From positions 1 to 64,000 of the forward strand of contig NZ_SMMX01000014.1 of the NCBI RefSeq assembly GCF_004345005.1: a DNA stretch of 64,000 bases, in the 5' to 3' direction. Within the stretch, counting starts at the first letter, position 1. Each line of letters starts with the position of its first letter. The position numbers and the translations under genes are program-made. Below, in pieces: positions 50,477 to 61,800 of this stretch. This DNA comes from Extibacter muris. Lineage in GTDB: Bacteria > Bacillota > Clostridia > Lachnospirales > Lachnospiraceae. The notes under the pieces were generated by a model, which worked only from the letters and a program-made list of their open reading frames with translations, was not told the DNA's origin and made no database searches.

Positions 50477-52244
50477 GTAAAGATACCCCTCCCCCCCGTG
50501 AAATAGGTATTTTGAATGATATGCTTGTACAGACGCCGGGCGTACTGTCAATACTTAAATGCGCCATGTCTCCATACAGCAGGAAAAGCCGTCTGTCCAG
50601 GTTTTTCAGACCGATATGTGTATGACTGTCGGTATCAGAGGAGGCAATGTCCCTGACCTGAAAGTCTTTCGGGAATCCGACTCCGTTATCAATGATCGAG
50701 ATTTCCATACAATAATCGTCAGTTTCTAAAATTTGCACGATTAATTTCCCTTTGCCCGTTTTTGGCTCCAACCCATGTACGATCGCGTTTTCCACTAGCG
50801 GCTGGATACTGAAACAGGGGATTAGAAAGTGCATAAGCGTTTCCGGCACGCGGATATCGCAGGAAATTTTATCTTCAAAGCGCTGCTGTTGTAAATAAAT
50901 ATAAAATTTCACATATCTTAGTTCTTTTTCAAGAGCAATACAGTCCTGTTCTTTGGACAGAGTGTTAGCCTTTAAAAATTCGCCTAATGAGATTACCATC
51001 TGATAGATTTCCTCGTTATCACTGATCTGTGCTTTCCATGCGATCGTGTTTAAAGTATTCAGCAGGAAATGTGGATTCATCTGTGTCTGCAGCGCATGGA
51101 TTTCCGAATTTTTAAGTAATAATTGTTTTTGGAAAATATCATTATAATATATATCCAGTTGTTTCAGCATTTTGTTAAACGAATCCGCCCAGACATCAAA
51201 CTCACGGTATATTTTCATTGGCGGCAAAGCGCTCTGTTTCTTTTCGGATATCTGATTAATATTGTAAATCATTTTATCTATTGGTTTTGTAATCGCGCGG
51301 CTGATCGCAATAGCGGTAAACAGACCAATCAGAACGATCCCCGTTAACAATAGTAAATAAGATTTCAGGATACTGTTCAGGTCGGCAAACATTAAAGATT
51401 TCGGCGCGGCGACGCTGGAAGTCAGATCAAGTCCCGACAGTTCCTGTGAAGCGACGAAATATTCCCTGTCATTTAAGCGGGCTGTCTGGAATGAAAGTTC
51501 TCCGATCCTCTGCCCGTGTTCTTTGAGCGCCATACATTCCTTCTCCATATCAGGATCAGAGAAAACAGCCATAGAGGAATTATACAGGCACAGAAACCAG
51601 GACGGATCCAGATCTTTGGTGTGGTAAGATAAGAATCTGTCTTTATCAATATTAATTATGAAAGTTCCAATATAGTTTCCGGTGTTAGAGCTAAACAGGT
51701 TCCGGATAAAATAGATATTCCCATCGTCCCGGGGCAAAGTCTGACAGATCAGTTTCGGTTCTTTTTTGTCCAGCGTTTTTAATAGTTCCCGGCATTGAAA
51801 CTCCGCAGGCTCAGGAGAACTGGAGGTTCCAATCTTAAAAATGGTCTCGTCCTGTGAAATAATATAAATGCTGTTAGTAAAATTTTTGCTTGCAAGAGAC
51901 GTACTATAATATAAGTAGGACATCTGTTTCTCGATCTGCAGCCTGTTTTCAGCCGATTGCTTACCGGTTTCTACGGATTCCAGAGGTTCCGAGATAATGG
52001 TATCTGCTAAATAAAGCGGGATAATAGAATCAATCAGGTCTATTTGCTCAATAAATTGATGGTTTATTAACTCCAGGTTTTGTGTAATACTGTTTTCATA
52101 ATTTTCAGTTAAAATCGCAGATGTTCTTGAATAACAAAACCAGATTGAGCATAGCAAGACGACGGTTACAATGATAGAAATCGCGGCGGTTATAAACGTA
52201 CGGAGAGATGGTATTTTTGTTTTTTTATATTTATCCATAGTCAT
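50466..52244 (-). CDS. YesM-like sensor histidine kinase
   Basis: About 592 residues. Two membrane helices (about 20-40, 295-318) flank a large extracellular sensor (about 41-290), then HAMP, His_kinase (phospho-acceptor His in QMNPHFLLNTLNTI) and HATPase (IQPLVENAIVHGLEP, DNGVGFP). The YesM family senses extracellular sugars, often through the solute-binding lipoprotein. The first Met is uncertain: ATG 52244 or 52238 fit best. Confidence 0.88.
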   Translation of the reverse strand: MTMDKYKKTKIPSLRTFITAAISIIVTVVLLCSIWFCYSRTSAILTENYENSITQNLELINHQFIEQIDLIDSIIPLYLADTIISEPLESVETGKQSAENRLQIEKQMSYLYYSTSLASKNFTNSIYIISQDETIFKIGTSSSPEPAEFQCRELLKTLDKKEPKLICQTLPRDDGNIYFIRNLFSSNTGNYIGTFIINIDKDRFLSYHTKDLDPSWFLCLYNSSMAVFSDPDMEKECMALKEHGQRIGELSFQTARLNDREYFVASQELSGLDLTSSVAAPKSLMFADLNSILKSYLLLLTGIVLIGLFTAIAISRAITKPIDKMIYNINQISEKKQSALPPMKIYREFDVWADSFNKMLKQLDIYYNDIFQKQLLLKNSEIHALQTQMNPHFLLNTLNTIAWKAQISDNEEIYQMVISLGEFLKANTLSKEQDCIALEKELRYVKFYIYLQQQRFEDKISCDIRVPETLMHFLIPCFSIQPLVENAIVHGLEPKTGKGKLIVQILETDDYCMEISIIDNGVGFPKDFQVRDIASSDTDSHTHIGLKNLDRRLFLLYGDMAHLSIDSTPGVCTSISFKIPISRGGGVSLHDL

Positions 52245-52253
52245 ATAAATCAC

Positions 52254-52505
52254 TCTTACTCGGTTATTATCGTAAAATAATTATGACATATCCAAAATGA
52301 AGATTCAATGTATGTCAAATAAAATGCGGAAATATTCAAATGAAACAACAAAATATTAAAAGAATCAGAATTTCATATATTTTTTTCAAAAATATGACAT
52401 CTGTTTTGAACTTTAAAATGTAAGAAAAAGGCAATGTAATTTATTAAAAAAATATAAAATTGAATATATAATAAATGTAAATTTATTACGTGAGGAGGAA
52501 AAATT
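52254..52505. promoter_or_regulatory. Divergent AT-rich promoter region of carbohydrate locus
   Basis: 252 bp of AT-rich DNA between the YesM/YesN genes and the importer operon; a TATAATAAA stretch near 52466-52474 and GAGGAGG at 52493-52499 serve the forward direction. YesN sites are expected here, but I cannot identify them by eye. Confidence 0.45.
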
Positions 52506-53837
52506 ATGAAACGTAAATTTGTGAAAAGGTTAATGGCATCTGCCCTGATCGGCAGTATGGCGCTTGGACTTGTTGCCTGCAGCGGCGGCGACAACGACAA
52601 GGAAACCTCAGATGATTCAGGGAAAATAGTACTGAATGTCATCAACTATCATGTCGGAACAGATTATGCGGCAGATTACTACTCATATCTGTTTGAAGAA
52701 TTCCAGAAAACTGAGGCGGGTAAGAATGTAGAATTCAATTTCGAGGAAATTCCTACTACCGACGCGTATAACCAGAAGATCAAACTGCTGATCTCCAGCG
52801 GCGATCTGCCGGATATTGTGTTCAACGGCGGAAACAATATCACAGAATTAGCGGCAAAATCAGGAAAGGTAGCAGATTTAACACCGTACTTTGATGAGGA
52901 TCCGGAGTGGAAAGCGCTCTTTGATGATACGTCATTAGAGTTTAACACCGTAGACGGCAAGATTTACGGCGTTCCGGTTTCTAAAGAGATCTCTTACATA
53001 TATTATAATAAAGAACTGTTTGAAAAGGCAGGGATCGAAGCTCCGGAAACAGCATTCGCATCCTGGGACGAGTTTTTTGAAGTATGCGATCAGTTAAAAG
53101 CAAAAGGAATCACCCCGCTTGGAATGGATACCGCGGATTCAGGCTGGCTGACAAACCTCTGGATGAGCGCGTTGATCGGAACGAACGGTGAAGCTGGAAA
53201 TGAGTGGATGAATACCATGTATCCAACAGATTTCAATACGCCGGAAGTAGAGGCTGCCGCTGAGAAGATCCAGACAATGTTCAAAGAATATACGACGGCA
53301 GACGCAGTTGGCGGGAAATACGATCCGATGGCAACACATTTCTTTAACGGCGAAGTAGCAATGTTCCCGAATGGTCCATGGATGATCCCGGACTTCCAGG
53401 AGCCGGAGAAAGCGCCGGAAGGATTTTATGACAAAGTTGGTATCATGTTAATGCCTGGCAACGGTATGGAAATGGTTCCGACACCTGGCGATATGGTAGG
53501 AGCAACAGAGGAAGAAAAGATTGAAGCGGCAGTCGCATTCCTGAAATTTGAAACAAGTCCTGAGAACCAGATTAAGGCGCTTGAAATGACAGGTCTTCAG
53601 CCTGTATCAAACGATCTGGAAATTCCAGATACATTGACAGAGAGCGATCCTCTTATGGCGCAGGTATTAGAAATTCAGAATAAAGCAGAAGTTACTTATG
53701 GACAGAATCAGGCATATTGGTATCAGAATACGATCGATACATTTTCAACAGAGCTTCCGGAACTTGCATACGGAAATATTACACCAAAGGAATTCTGCGA
53801 GAAATTGACAGAGTCAGCGGCAAAAAATCAGGAATAG
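52506..53837 (+). CDS. Sugar ABC transporter solute-binding lipoprotein
   Basis: 443 residues. Lipobox GLVACSGG with Cys near residue 24; then a family 1 solute-binding protein (VINYHVGTDYAADYYSYLFE, GKIYGVPVSKEISYIYYNKE, AFASWDEFFEVCDQLKAKGI). Likely binds an oligosaccharide. The two permeases and a GH65 enzyme follow, so the sugar is probably an alpha-glucoside. Under likely YesN control. Confidence 0.9.
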   Translation: MKRKFVKRLMASALIGSMALGLVACSGGDNDKETSDDSGKIVLNVINYHVGTDYAADYYSYLFEEFQKTEAGKNVEFNFEEIPTTDAYNQKIKLLISSGDLPDIVFNGGNNITELAAKSGKVADLTPYFDEDPEWKALFDDTSLEFNTVDGKIYGVPVSKEISYIYYNKELFEKAGIEAPETAFASWDEFFEVCDQLKAKGITPLGMDTADSGWLTNLWMSALIGTNGEAGNEWMNTMYPTDFNTPEVEAAAEKIQTMFKEYTTADAVGGKYDPMATHFFNGEVAMFPNGPWMIPDFQEPEKAPEGFYDKVGIMLMPGNGMEMVPTPGDMVGATEEEKIEAAVAFLKFETSPENQIKALEMTGLQPVSNDLEIPDTLTESDPLMAQVLEIQNKAEVTYGQNQAYWYQNTIDTFSTELPELAYGNITPKEFCEKLTESAAKNQE

Positions 53838-53850
53838 CTTGAATGAGTGA

Positions 53851-53888
53851 AAGGTCCGCAAGTATTCAATACTTGCGGACCTTCTTTT
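53851..53888 (+). terminator. Intercistronic attenuator after solute-binding gene
   Basis: AAGGTCCGCAAGTA (53851-53864) and TACTTGCGGACCTT (53870-53883) form a perfect 14-bp stem with TTCAA loop, then CTTTTG. Such hairpins allow more binding protein than permease to be made. Confidence 0.85.
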
Positions 53889-53904
53889 GTAGGAGGTAGA
53901 ACGT

Positions 53905-54798
53905 ATGAAGGTAAAGAATAGAGGGGTCTGGATCGTACTGTTTACAATGCCCTGCATGATTTTATTCGCAATTGTCTACGCGGCGCCCATTATAACAGTT
54001 CTTTACACATCCTTTTGTAATTATACGACATTTTCAGGACCGGAGTTTGCCGGTTTGAAAAATTTTACACAGATATTTGGAGATAAAGACTTCCTTATGT
54101 CTATAAGAAACACATTGGTATGGGTTCTTTTGCAGTCTACGTTCCATGTGACTCTTGGACTTGTGATGGCGCTGGTTTTGAGACGCAAGCCGAAAGGATG
54201 GAAAATTGTGCGTACAGCATATATGATCCCCAATATCATCCCGACGGCGGCGACCGGCGTTATGTTCACACTGCTGTTAAACCCGACATTTGGAGTGGTC
54301 AATCCATTTCTTGAGGCGATTGGTATACACATGAATCAGGTGCCGAACCTGTTCGGTAATTCCAGATATGCGTTTTGGACAGTGACCGTTACATGGATGC
54401 TGTATTCCGGTTTTAACACCATTATCTTCCTGGCGGAAATGGGAGCTATTGATAAAGAGATCTATGAAGCGGCGAGAATAGACGGAGCAAGGCCGTGGCA
54501 GCTGGATCGTTATATCACACTTCCGCTTATGAGAAATATATTCGGAACCTGTGTGACCTTAGCATCGGTAGCGATGGTATCCCAGTTTGATATTATCTAT
54601 ATGACAACGAAAGGCGGACCGGGAAATACAACGCTGAACCTGCCGATCTATCTGTACAAAGCGGCGACGCTGGAAAACAATTACGGAAAAGCCAATGCGG
54701 TCGGAGTGATACAGATTATCATCGGTCTTACGCTTGTTCTTGCAATACAGCGATTATTTAAGGAAAGAAATGAAGTGGAAAGGAGGAAAAATAAATGA
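53905..54798 (+). CDS. Sugar ABC importer permease, MalF/LacF-like
   Basis: 297 residues, six membrane helices, EAA loop (IDKEIYEAARIDGARPWQLD, then RYITLPLM). AGGAGG lies at 53891-53896. It overlaps the next permease gene by 4 bases. No ATPase gene is present; a shared MsmK-type ATPase elsewhere is expected. Confidence 0.9.
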   Translation: MKVKNRGVWIVLFTMPCMILFAIVYAAPIITVLYTSFCNYTTFSGPEFAGLKNFTQIFGDKDFLMSIRNTLVWVLLQSTFHVTLGLVMALVLRRKPKGWKIVRTAYMIPNIIPTAATGVMFTLLLNPTFGVVNPFLEAIGIHMNQVPNLFGNSRYAFWTVTVTWMLYSGFNTIIFLAEMGAIDKEIYEAARIDGARPWQLDRYITLPLMRNIFGTCVTLASVAMVSQFDIIYMTTKGGPGNTTLNLPIYLYKAATLENNYGKANAVGVIQIIIGLTLVLAIQRLFKERNEVERRKNK

Positions 54799-55637
54799 AA
54801 CAGACATCACAAATTTCAATCATAAGTGCGAAAACGGCAAAATATATTTTCATGCTATTTTTCTCTCTGATAGCAATAGGACCTATTGTATGGGCGTTTA
54901 TCAGCTCGTTTAAAACATATGCGGAGATCAATTCTTCGGCGCTGTCCTGGCCGTCCTCATTTAATCTGGACAATTATAAGGCGGCGTTTATGTACGCGCC
55001 GATTGCTAAATATTTCTTAAACAGTGTAATTATTGTCGGGACAAGCGTGCTGGTCACAGTGACATTAGTAGCGATGTGCGCTTATATTATTTCCAGGTTT
55101 AATTTCAAATTAAAGACACTGATCATATTGCTGATATCCGCATCTTTAATGTTACCGGCGCAGGCAATATCACAGCCTCTGTTTGCGATTTTCCAGAAAT
55201 TAGGAATATTCGACACAAAGCTGGGACTGATCATTGTTTATTCAGCGATGGGAATCCCGATGTCATTCTTTGTTATGACAAGTTATTACAAGACTATATC
55301 TATGGCGTTAGAAGAATCTGCCTATATTGACGGGGCGTCGTTTTTGCAGACGTTCTGGCATATTATTCTGCCATTGGCGAAACCGGGACTTGTAACGATC
55401 GCCCTTTTGCAGTTCATCAATACCTGGAACGAATTTTACTTTGCGTTGATGCTTACGAGCGGCGATACGGCGAGAACCGTTCCAATCGCGCTGAATTATT
55501 ATATGGGAACATTTGCAAATAATTATTCGGCGTTGTTTGCGGCGGTTGTTATGACTGTTTTGCCTACGATATTCGTATTTATTATTTTACAGAGACAGGT
55601 TATGGAAAGTCTGACGGCTGGAGCAGTGAAAGGATAA
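54795..55637 (+). CDS. Sugar ABC importer permease, MalG/LacG-like
   Basis: 280 residues with six membrane helices and an EAA loop (MALEESAYIDGASFLQTFWH, then IILPLAKPG). ATGA overlap with the upstream permease. Ends 6 bp before the GH65 gene, so uptake and breakdown are coupled. Confidence 0.9.
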   Translation: MKQTSQISIISAKTAKYIFMLFFSLIAIGPIVWAFISSFKTYAEINSSALSWPSSFNLDNYKAAFMYAPIAKYFLNSVIIVGTSVLVTVTLVAMCAYIISRFNFKLKTLIILLISASLMLPAQAISQPLFAIFQKLGIFDTKLGLIIVYSAMGIPMSFFVMTSYYKTISMALEESAYIDGASFLQTFWHIILPLAKPGLVTIALLQFINTWNEFYFALMLTSGDTARTVPIALNYYMGTFANNYSALFAAVVMTVLPTIFVFIILQRQVMESLTAGAVKG

Positions 55638-55643
55638 GACAAT

Positions 55644-57995
55644 ATGAGATTAGATAAGAAAGCAATTTATCCGATTCAGGAGTGGGATATTACAGAAGAC
55701 AAGTTCGACCGGAAACATAATTATCGGAATGAGACGACGTTTTCGTTGTCAAACGGCTATATCGGAACAAGAGGGACTTTTGAGGAGGCGTATGCGTTTG
55801 ATATTGATACCGGACTGGAAGGCAATTTCGTGAACGGTTTTTACGAGCGCGAGAAGATCCGGTACGGGGAAGCGAACTTCGGCTCTCCCTTATTCAGCCA
55901 GTCCTTATTGAATCTTCCGAACCTGAAAGAGACGAAGTTATACATAGACGGCGAAGAGTTCGATATGGAACAGGGGACGATGGAAGATTATCAGAGGACG
56001 CTGCATATGAAAGACGGCGTCCTGGAGAGAAAGATGGTCTGGCGTTCGCCGCAGGGAAAACGGATTAAGATTGAAATTAAACGGCTTGTCTCTTTTGAGA
56101 TGAAAAATATTATGAGTATTTCTTATGAAGTTACGCCAATGAATTTTTCGGGAGAGATCAGGTTTGTCTCCAGGCTTCAGGCGGATGTGGAGAACCATAC
56201 GCGAAAGACCAATCCGATCGTGGACTATGGACCGTTTGGGCGGAAATTAGAACCGGAGAAACTTTTCGGAGATGAAAAACGCTTATATTACAAAGGTATT
56301 ACACAGAACAGCCGTCTCACCGTAGCGTGCGGAAGCGCCCACAAGATCGTTTCAGAAGACGCCGTTGTAGAAACGTCAACGGAGTTTGGAGAGCTGGACG
56401 CGGCGCTGACCTTAAAAATAACAGGCTGTGAAGGGAAAAAGATCACGCTGGAAAAAATGATCTGTTATTCTACCAGCCTGGATATGGATGAGGAGAAGCT
56501 GGAGACCTTTGTGGAACAGACGTTGTATGCCGCACAGGAGAAAGGCTATCTGAAACTGGAGCAGGCGCAGAAACGGTATATGCAGAGTTTCTGGAACGTA
56601 GCCGATATCGAGATCCGGGGCGAGGAGAGCGCGTCGCTGCAGCAGGGGATCCGGTTTAACCTCTTTCATGTTTTACAGTCGGCGGGCAGAGACGGAAGAA
56701 CCGGAATGGGCGCGAAGGGTTTGTCTGGCGAAGGGTATGAGGGGCATTATTTCTGGGATACAGAGATGTATGTCCTTCCGGTGTTCGTATATACCGAGCC
56801 GGAGGTAGCCGGAAAATTGCTGGATTTCCGTTACAGTACACTGGATCAGGCGAGGGCGAGGGCAAGGATCCTGGGTCATGAAAAAGGCGCTCTGTATCCG
56901 TGGAGGACGATCAACGGCGAGGAGGCATCCACCTATTATCCGCTGGGAACGGCGCAGTATCACATTAACGCAGATATCGCGTACGCCCTGTCTCTGTATC
57001 TGCAGGTTACTGGGGATACCGGGTATTTAAAAGAAAAGGGCGCGGAAATGTTTATCGAGACTGCCAGAGTATGGGCGGATGTAGGAAGTTTTGCGAAAAA
57101 TAAAGACGGCAAATACTGTATCTGCTGTGTGACGGGACCGGATGAATACAATGTGCTGGTGGATAATAATTTTTACACTAATCTGATGGCGAGAGAGAAT
57201 TTGAAAGACGCGGTTGCAGCCGTGGCATATCTGTCGGAGAAAGAGCCGGAGTTGTTTGAAAGATTAAAAGAGAAACTGGGATTTTCAGAGGACGAGCTGG
57301 AATTGTGGAAACGTATCATCGACAATATGTATTTTCCGTATGATGAAGAACGCGACGTCTATCCGATGGACGATGGCTTTATGATGCGTAAGCCGTGGGA
57401 TGAGACTAAGATCCCGGAGGAAAAGCGGGCGTGGTTATACGAGAATTATCATCCGTTATTTATTATGAGACACCGGATGTCCAAGCAGGCGGACGCGATC
57501 CTGGGGATGTATCTTCACAGCAATTTATTTGAAGAAGATGAGATCCGCAGAAATTATGACTTTTATCAGGAAGTGACCCTGCATCATTCCTCCCTGTCTA
57601 CGTGTATCTTCGGGATTGTTGCGTGCGACATCGGGTATTATGACGAGGCGTACCGTTATTTTGCAGAATCTGCAAGAATGGATCTGGACGACCACCATAA
57701 TAATTTTTACGCCGGTATCCATGCGGCGAATATGGCGGGTACATGGCAGGCGATCGTCAATGGTTTTGCGGGAGTACGCTGCCAGCAGTCGGCGCTGAAG
57801 TTTAAACCGTGGCTGCCAAAGCGCTGGGAGAGGTATTCGTTTAAGATGAGATTCCGGGGAAGTCTCCTGAAAGTAGAAGTGTCAAAAGGACAGGCGAGGT
57901 TCGTGCTGGAAGAAGGAGACAGTATCCGGTTTTTCATAAGTGGGAAAGAAGTAATGATTCACGAAAAGGGAGGTGAGTACATTGAAAAAATATAA
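55644..57995 (+). CDS. GH65 family glycoside phosphorylase/hydrolase
   Basis: 783 residues: N-terminal beta-sandwich (1-270), linker helices, (alpha/alpha)6 barrel (about 315-700) and C-terminal beta-sheet. The catalytic general acid is Glu501 in VTGPDEYN, and the phosphate-binding motif HHSSLST lies near residue 647, which argues for a phosphorylase over a hydrolase. The family acts on maltose, trehalose, kojibiose, nigerose and related alpha-glucosides, releasing beta-glucose 1-phosphate. Exact specificity cannot be read by eye. No signal peptide: the substrate is imported by the ABC system encoded upstream. Confidence 0.9.
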   Translation: MRLDKKAIYPIQEWDITEDKFDRKHNYRNETTFSLSNGYIGTRGTFEEAYAFDIDTGLEGNFVNGFYEREKIRYGEANFGSPLFSQSLLNLPNLKETKLYIDGEEFDMEQGTMEDYQRTLHMKDGVLERKMVWRSPQGKRIKIEIKRLVSFEMKNIMSISYEVTPMNFSGEIRFVSRLQADVENHTRKTNPIVDYGPFGRKLEPEKLFGDEKRLYYKGITQNSRLTVACGSAHKIVSEDAVVETSTEFGELDAALTLKITGCEGKKITLEKMICYSTSLDMDEEKLETFVEQTLYAAQEKGYLKLEQAQKRYMQSFWNVADIEIRGEESASLQQGIRFNLFHVLQSAGRDGRTGMGAKGLSGEGYEGHYFWDTEMYVLPVFVYTEPEVAGKLLDFRYSTLDQARARARILGHEKGALYPWRTINGEEASTYYPLGTAQYHINADIAYALSLYLQVTGDTGYLKEKGAEMFIETARVWADVGSFAKNKDGKYCICCVTGPDEYNVLVDNNFYTNLMARENLKDAVAAVAYLSEKEPELFERLKEKLGFSEDELELWKRIIDNMYFPYDEERDVYPMDDGFMMRKPWDETKIPEEKRAWLYENYHPLFIMRHRMSKQADAILGMYLHSNLFEEDEIRRNYDFYQEVTLHHSSLSTCIFGIVACDIGYYDEAYRYFAESARMDLDDHHNNFYAGIHAANMAGTWQAIVNGFAGVRCQQSALKFKPWLPKRWERYSFKMRFRGSLLKVEVSKGQARFVLEEGDSIRFFISGKEVMIHEKGGEYIEKI

Positions 57996-58854
57996 AGCCA
58001 TATTTTTTGACTGGGACGGAACGGCGGTATTGTCGAGGACAGCGCCGGTGGATGAAGTGGTCGTTCCCATGAAGAAACTTCTTGCACAGGGAATAAGGCT
58101 TGTGATTGTGAGCGGAACAACGATTGAAAATATTGCGAAGGGAAAACTGCACGAGTATTTTACACCGGAAGAACTGAAAAATCTCTATATGGGTCTTGGG
58201 AGAGGCGCGTTTAATTACGCATATGATCAGGCGGGACAGCCGTTCCTTCTTTCCCACAGGATCCCGGAAAAAGAGGAACTGCTGAAGATCCACAGGATCT
58301 GTTATGAAATCCACGAGACGTTATTGAAAGACTATGATTTCAGAACGGATATCGTGTTCAGCCGCCCCAATTATTGTAAGATCGACCTCATGGTTGAAAA
58401 TAACCGGGGAGATAACTTGTTTTTCCAGGAAAATGAGTTGGAGATCCTGAAGGAGAACTTAAACGGACATGGATTTGAAGGGGGGCTGAAAGGTCTTGTA
58501 AAACTTGCGGAAGAAACTGCGAGAGAGTATGGGATGGATCTTTCCGCCACTACAGACGCCAAATATCTTGAAGTGGGCGTGTCCAGTAAAAGCGATAATG
58601 TGGATATGATCTTACAGCATTTATGGGAACAGGATCAGATACAGCCGGAAGATTGTACCTTCTGGGGCGATGAATATATCGGCCTGGACGAAGGTCTCTT
58701 TGGAAGTGATAGCTTTATGAGAACAGAAAAGACAAAAAAGGGCGATTTCTTTGACGTATCAGAGGCAAAGGGAATCCGCCCGGAGGCAGTAACAGTTCTC
58801 GGAGGCGGCGTACAGACATTTATTCGGTTCATGGAAGATCAAAGCAAAATGTAA
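57982..58854 (+). CDS. HAD-superfamily sugar phosphatase-like protein
   Basis: About 290 residues. Motif I FFDWDGTAV, motif II IVSGTTIENI, and a late WGDEYIGLDEG acidic motif. A large cap lies in between (about 70-185). It is not the usual beta-phosphoglucomutase found beside GH65 genes: the length and the Cof-like cap differ. It probably acts on a sugar phosphate. Starts at TTG 57982 with GGGAGGTG at 57969-57976; GTG 57973 is the alternative. It overlaps the GH65 gene by 14 bases. Confidence 0.75.
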   Translation: MKKYKAIFFDWDGTAVLSRTAPVDEVVVPMKKLLAQGIRLVIVSGTTIENIAKGKLHEYFTPEELKNLYMGLGRGAFNYAYDQAGQPFLLSHRIPEKEELLKIHRICYEIHETLLKDYDFRTDIVFSRPNYCKIDLMVENNRGDNLFFQENELEILKENLNGHGFEGGLKGLVKLAEETAREYGMDLSATTDAKYLEVGVSSKSDNVDMILQHLWEQDQIQPEDCTFWGDEYIGLDEGLFGSDSFMRTEKTKKGDFFDVSEAKGIRPEAVTVLGGGVQTFIRFMEDQSKM

Positions 58855-58878
58855 AGTGTAAAAATGAGGAGAAAGTAT

Positions 58879-61800
58879 ATGCGTAAAAGTATGAAACGAG
58901 GATTTGCAGCGATTTTAACGGCGGCTCTCGTATTGCAGTATATACCGGAAATATCTGTAAACGCCGAAAAATCAGCGGGGGAGGGTAAAACCTACTATGT
59001 AGATCAGGACGGAGGAAATGACGCCAACAGCGGAACAAGCGAAAAGGAGGCATGGTCTTCGCTTGAGAAAGTAAATGAAACGACTTTCCAGCCCGGCGAT
59101 AAACTTTTATTTGAAAAAGGCGATGAGTGGGTTGGGCAGTTAAGTCCGAAAGGTTCAGGTGAAGAAGGCAATCCAATTGTGATCGGCTCCTATGGAGACG
59201 GGAATGAACGTCCGTTGATTTCCGGTAATAACTGGTGCGGAGAGAATGGGGACGACTTAGAGAACCGTATCTTTAATGCGGCTGTATATTTTTATAATCA
59301 GCAGTATTGGGAGATTACAGATTTAGAAGTCACGAACAGGATCCCGGGAGACAACCCGGACGACCACATTAAAAAATATGGCGTGCTGATCATGGGAGAG
59401 GATGCTGGAACCCTTCGCCATATGTATTGTAAAAATCTGGACGTACATGACGTAGTGTCACATCCGATCGGCAATCAGGCAGGTATCGGGCGGGGCGGCA
59501 TCGTGTATATTATCCGTGGAAATGAAGTCCCGACAAACTGGGATGATATTTTAATTGAAGGAAATCAGGTAGGACCGAATATCAATCACTATGGAATCAG
59601 TTTCCTGTCGACCTGGGGAAGCAGTTCTTTTCCGGCAGAATCCGGAATCCCGGCGAACGAATATGCCGGTCAGAGAGTGAACAGTACCAATATCGTGATT
59701 CGCAACAATTACTGCGAGGATGTTGGAAACGCGGCAATCTGTCCATCTGCCTACAGCAACGCGCTGATCGAATATAATGTGTGCGACGGATGTAACAGCG
59801 GTCCGAACGGAAACGTGCCGGTCTGGTGGGAATATGGCGATTATACAGTGGCGCAGTTTAATGAAGTGTTTGGCTCGGGAGCATCCGACAGCAAAGAAGA
59901 TTCACAGGCTTTTGATGCGGACGTAGCCGCCAAAAAGAATTATATCCAATATAACTACACACATGACAATCCGTCGGGAGCATTTTTCGAGTGCGCGCTC
60001 GGGTCAAAATATGAGACGCATATCCGCTACAATGTCAGCCAGAATGACGGAAGCGGAACAAACAGTTACGGCGGCGGAGCGATCGTGACGATCGGCGGTT
60101 ATTCTACCGGCGACGGAAATAAACTGAATGTTTATAATAATGATTTCTATCTGGCAGAAGGCTACGATAGTTGGATCACAAACAACTGGGACGGTCGGGA
60201 AGTGAATCCAAAGACTTATCAGTTCCGTAATAACGTTATCTACAGCGACGGAGAATCGAAAGGCTGGCATCAGTATCTGCAGGGAAGCGCAGATCACAAT
60301 GCTTACGGCGGTTCAGACAAGAATATTTTAAGGGCTGATGATGAAAATGCAGTTTCTATATCCAAGGCAGATTTTAAAGCTATCGGAACAGGCGCGAGCG
60401 GAATTGACTCTGTGGATGGATACCAGCTCGCGGAAGGTTCCGCTTGTATCAACGCAGGTACATTGATCGAAGGGAACGGCGGGAGAGACTATTGGGGCAA
60501 TCCTGTTTCCATGACAGAAGTTCCGAATATTGGTGCAGACAATAAGGGAGCGGCGGGAGTCAAAGAAGATTATGGAATTGACTTTGAGGACCGCGCGGCA
60601 GAGGAAAAAGCGCTTACTGGAGAGTATGAGGGGTGTAATTTCGGAGAGGGATGGCTTACGGCGGAAGTGAAAAATTCCAAAGTATTATATGCAGACGGAA
60701 CAAAGACAACCTATCTTATTGAATTACCGGACAACCGGACGTTGGAATCTTTCCAGGCATTCTGCGAAGATTCAGCCCTTGTAACACTCAGTGGAAACGG
60801 ATATGAAAGAGAATTTGCAATCACATCCGCAAAAACCACGTATTTAACGGATTTCCCATCTGCGCTGAAAGAGGTAAAAATAGAGATCGTTTCTCCGAAA
60901 GGAAGCGGCGCGGTGAAATTTGATAATCTCGTTCTTCGTGAAGCGCAGTACGAGAGAAATAACATCGCGCGAGGAAAATATTCCTGGGAGGAAGGAAAGT
61001 CACAGTATCCCGCATCCAATGGAAATGATGGCGATGAAGACACTTTATGGATCCATGAAGGCAATGATAAAGTGGGTTGGATGGTAGATTTAGGGCGGGA
61101 TTATGACCTCTCTGATTTTGAACTGGTATTTGAGAATGAAGGAGACGTATGGAAATATGAGCTTCAGGGTGCGCGCGATGGAGACCAATACTTTGAAGAA
61201 ATTCCGATTTATGACGCCACAGACAATACCGACGGTTCCAAAGTGCAGAAGGGATCCTTTGAACCGGGAACTGTATACCGCTATGTGCTTGTGAAACTTA
61301 CGGACTTCCCGGCAGAAGATTATTGGCCGGGCTTTGCAGAATTCAAATTGTATGCAAGAGATTACAGCGAACTTGATAAGTCGGAACTGACAAAGCTGAT
61401 TTCAGAAGTAAAATATATGAAGCCGGGCAATTACACAGACGAGAGTTATGCAAATCTTTGCACAGCTTTCGAACAGGCGAAAAAGGATTTTGAGGAAGCG
61501 GATACCAAAGAAAAGGTCAGCGCTGCAATTGAAAAATTGCAGGAGGCGATAGACGCTTTAAAGATTAAGGAAGGCGCTAACCTCGCACTTGGAAAGCCAA
61601 CGAAATCATCTACGCAGAATGTAGACGAGAGACCTTCTTCTAATGGAAATGACGGAGATGAGAGTACCCTGTGGGTAGCAACCGGAAACTATGAAGACAC
61701 TCCATTACCACATTGGTGGCAGGTAGATCTTGAAAAAGAATATGTGCTGGATAAATACCGCATTGTCTTTGAGGGTGACAAGAATCCGGGCGCATGGAAA

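Noticed and set aside
53851-53888. Operon end after the solute-binding gene
   Set aside because: The hairpin is strong, but the permease genes have no separate promoter that I can see, so it is read as an attenuator, not a true end.
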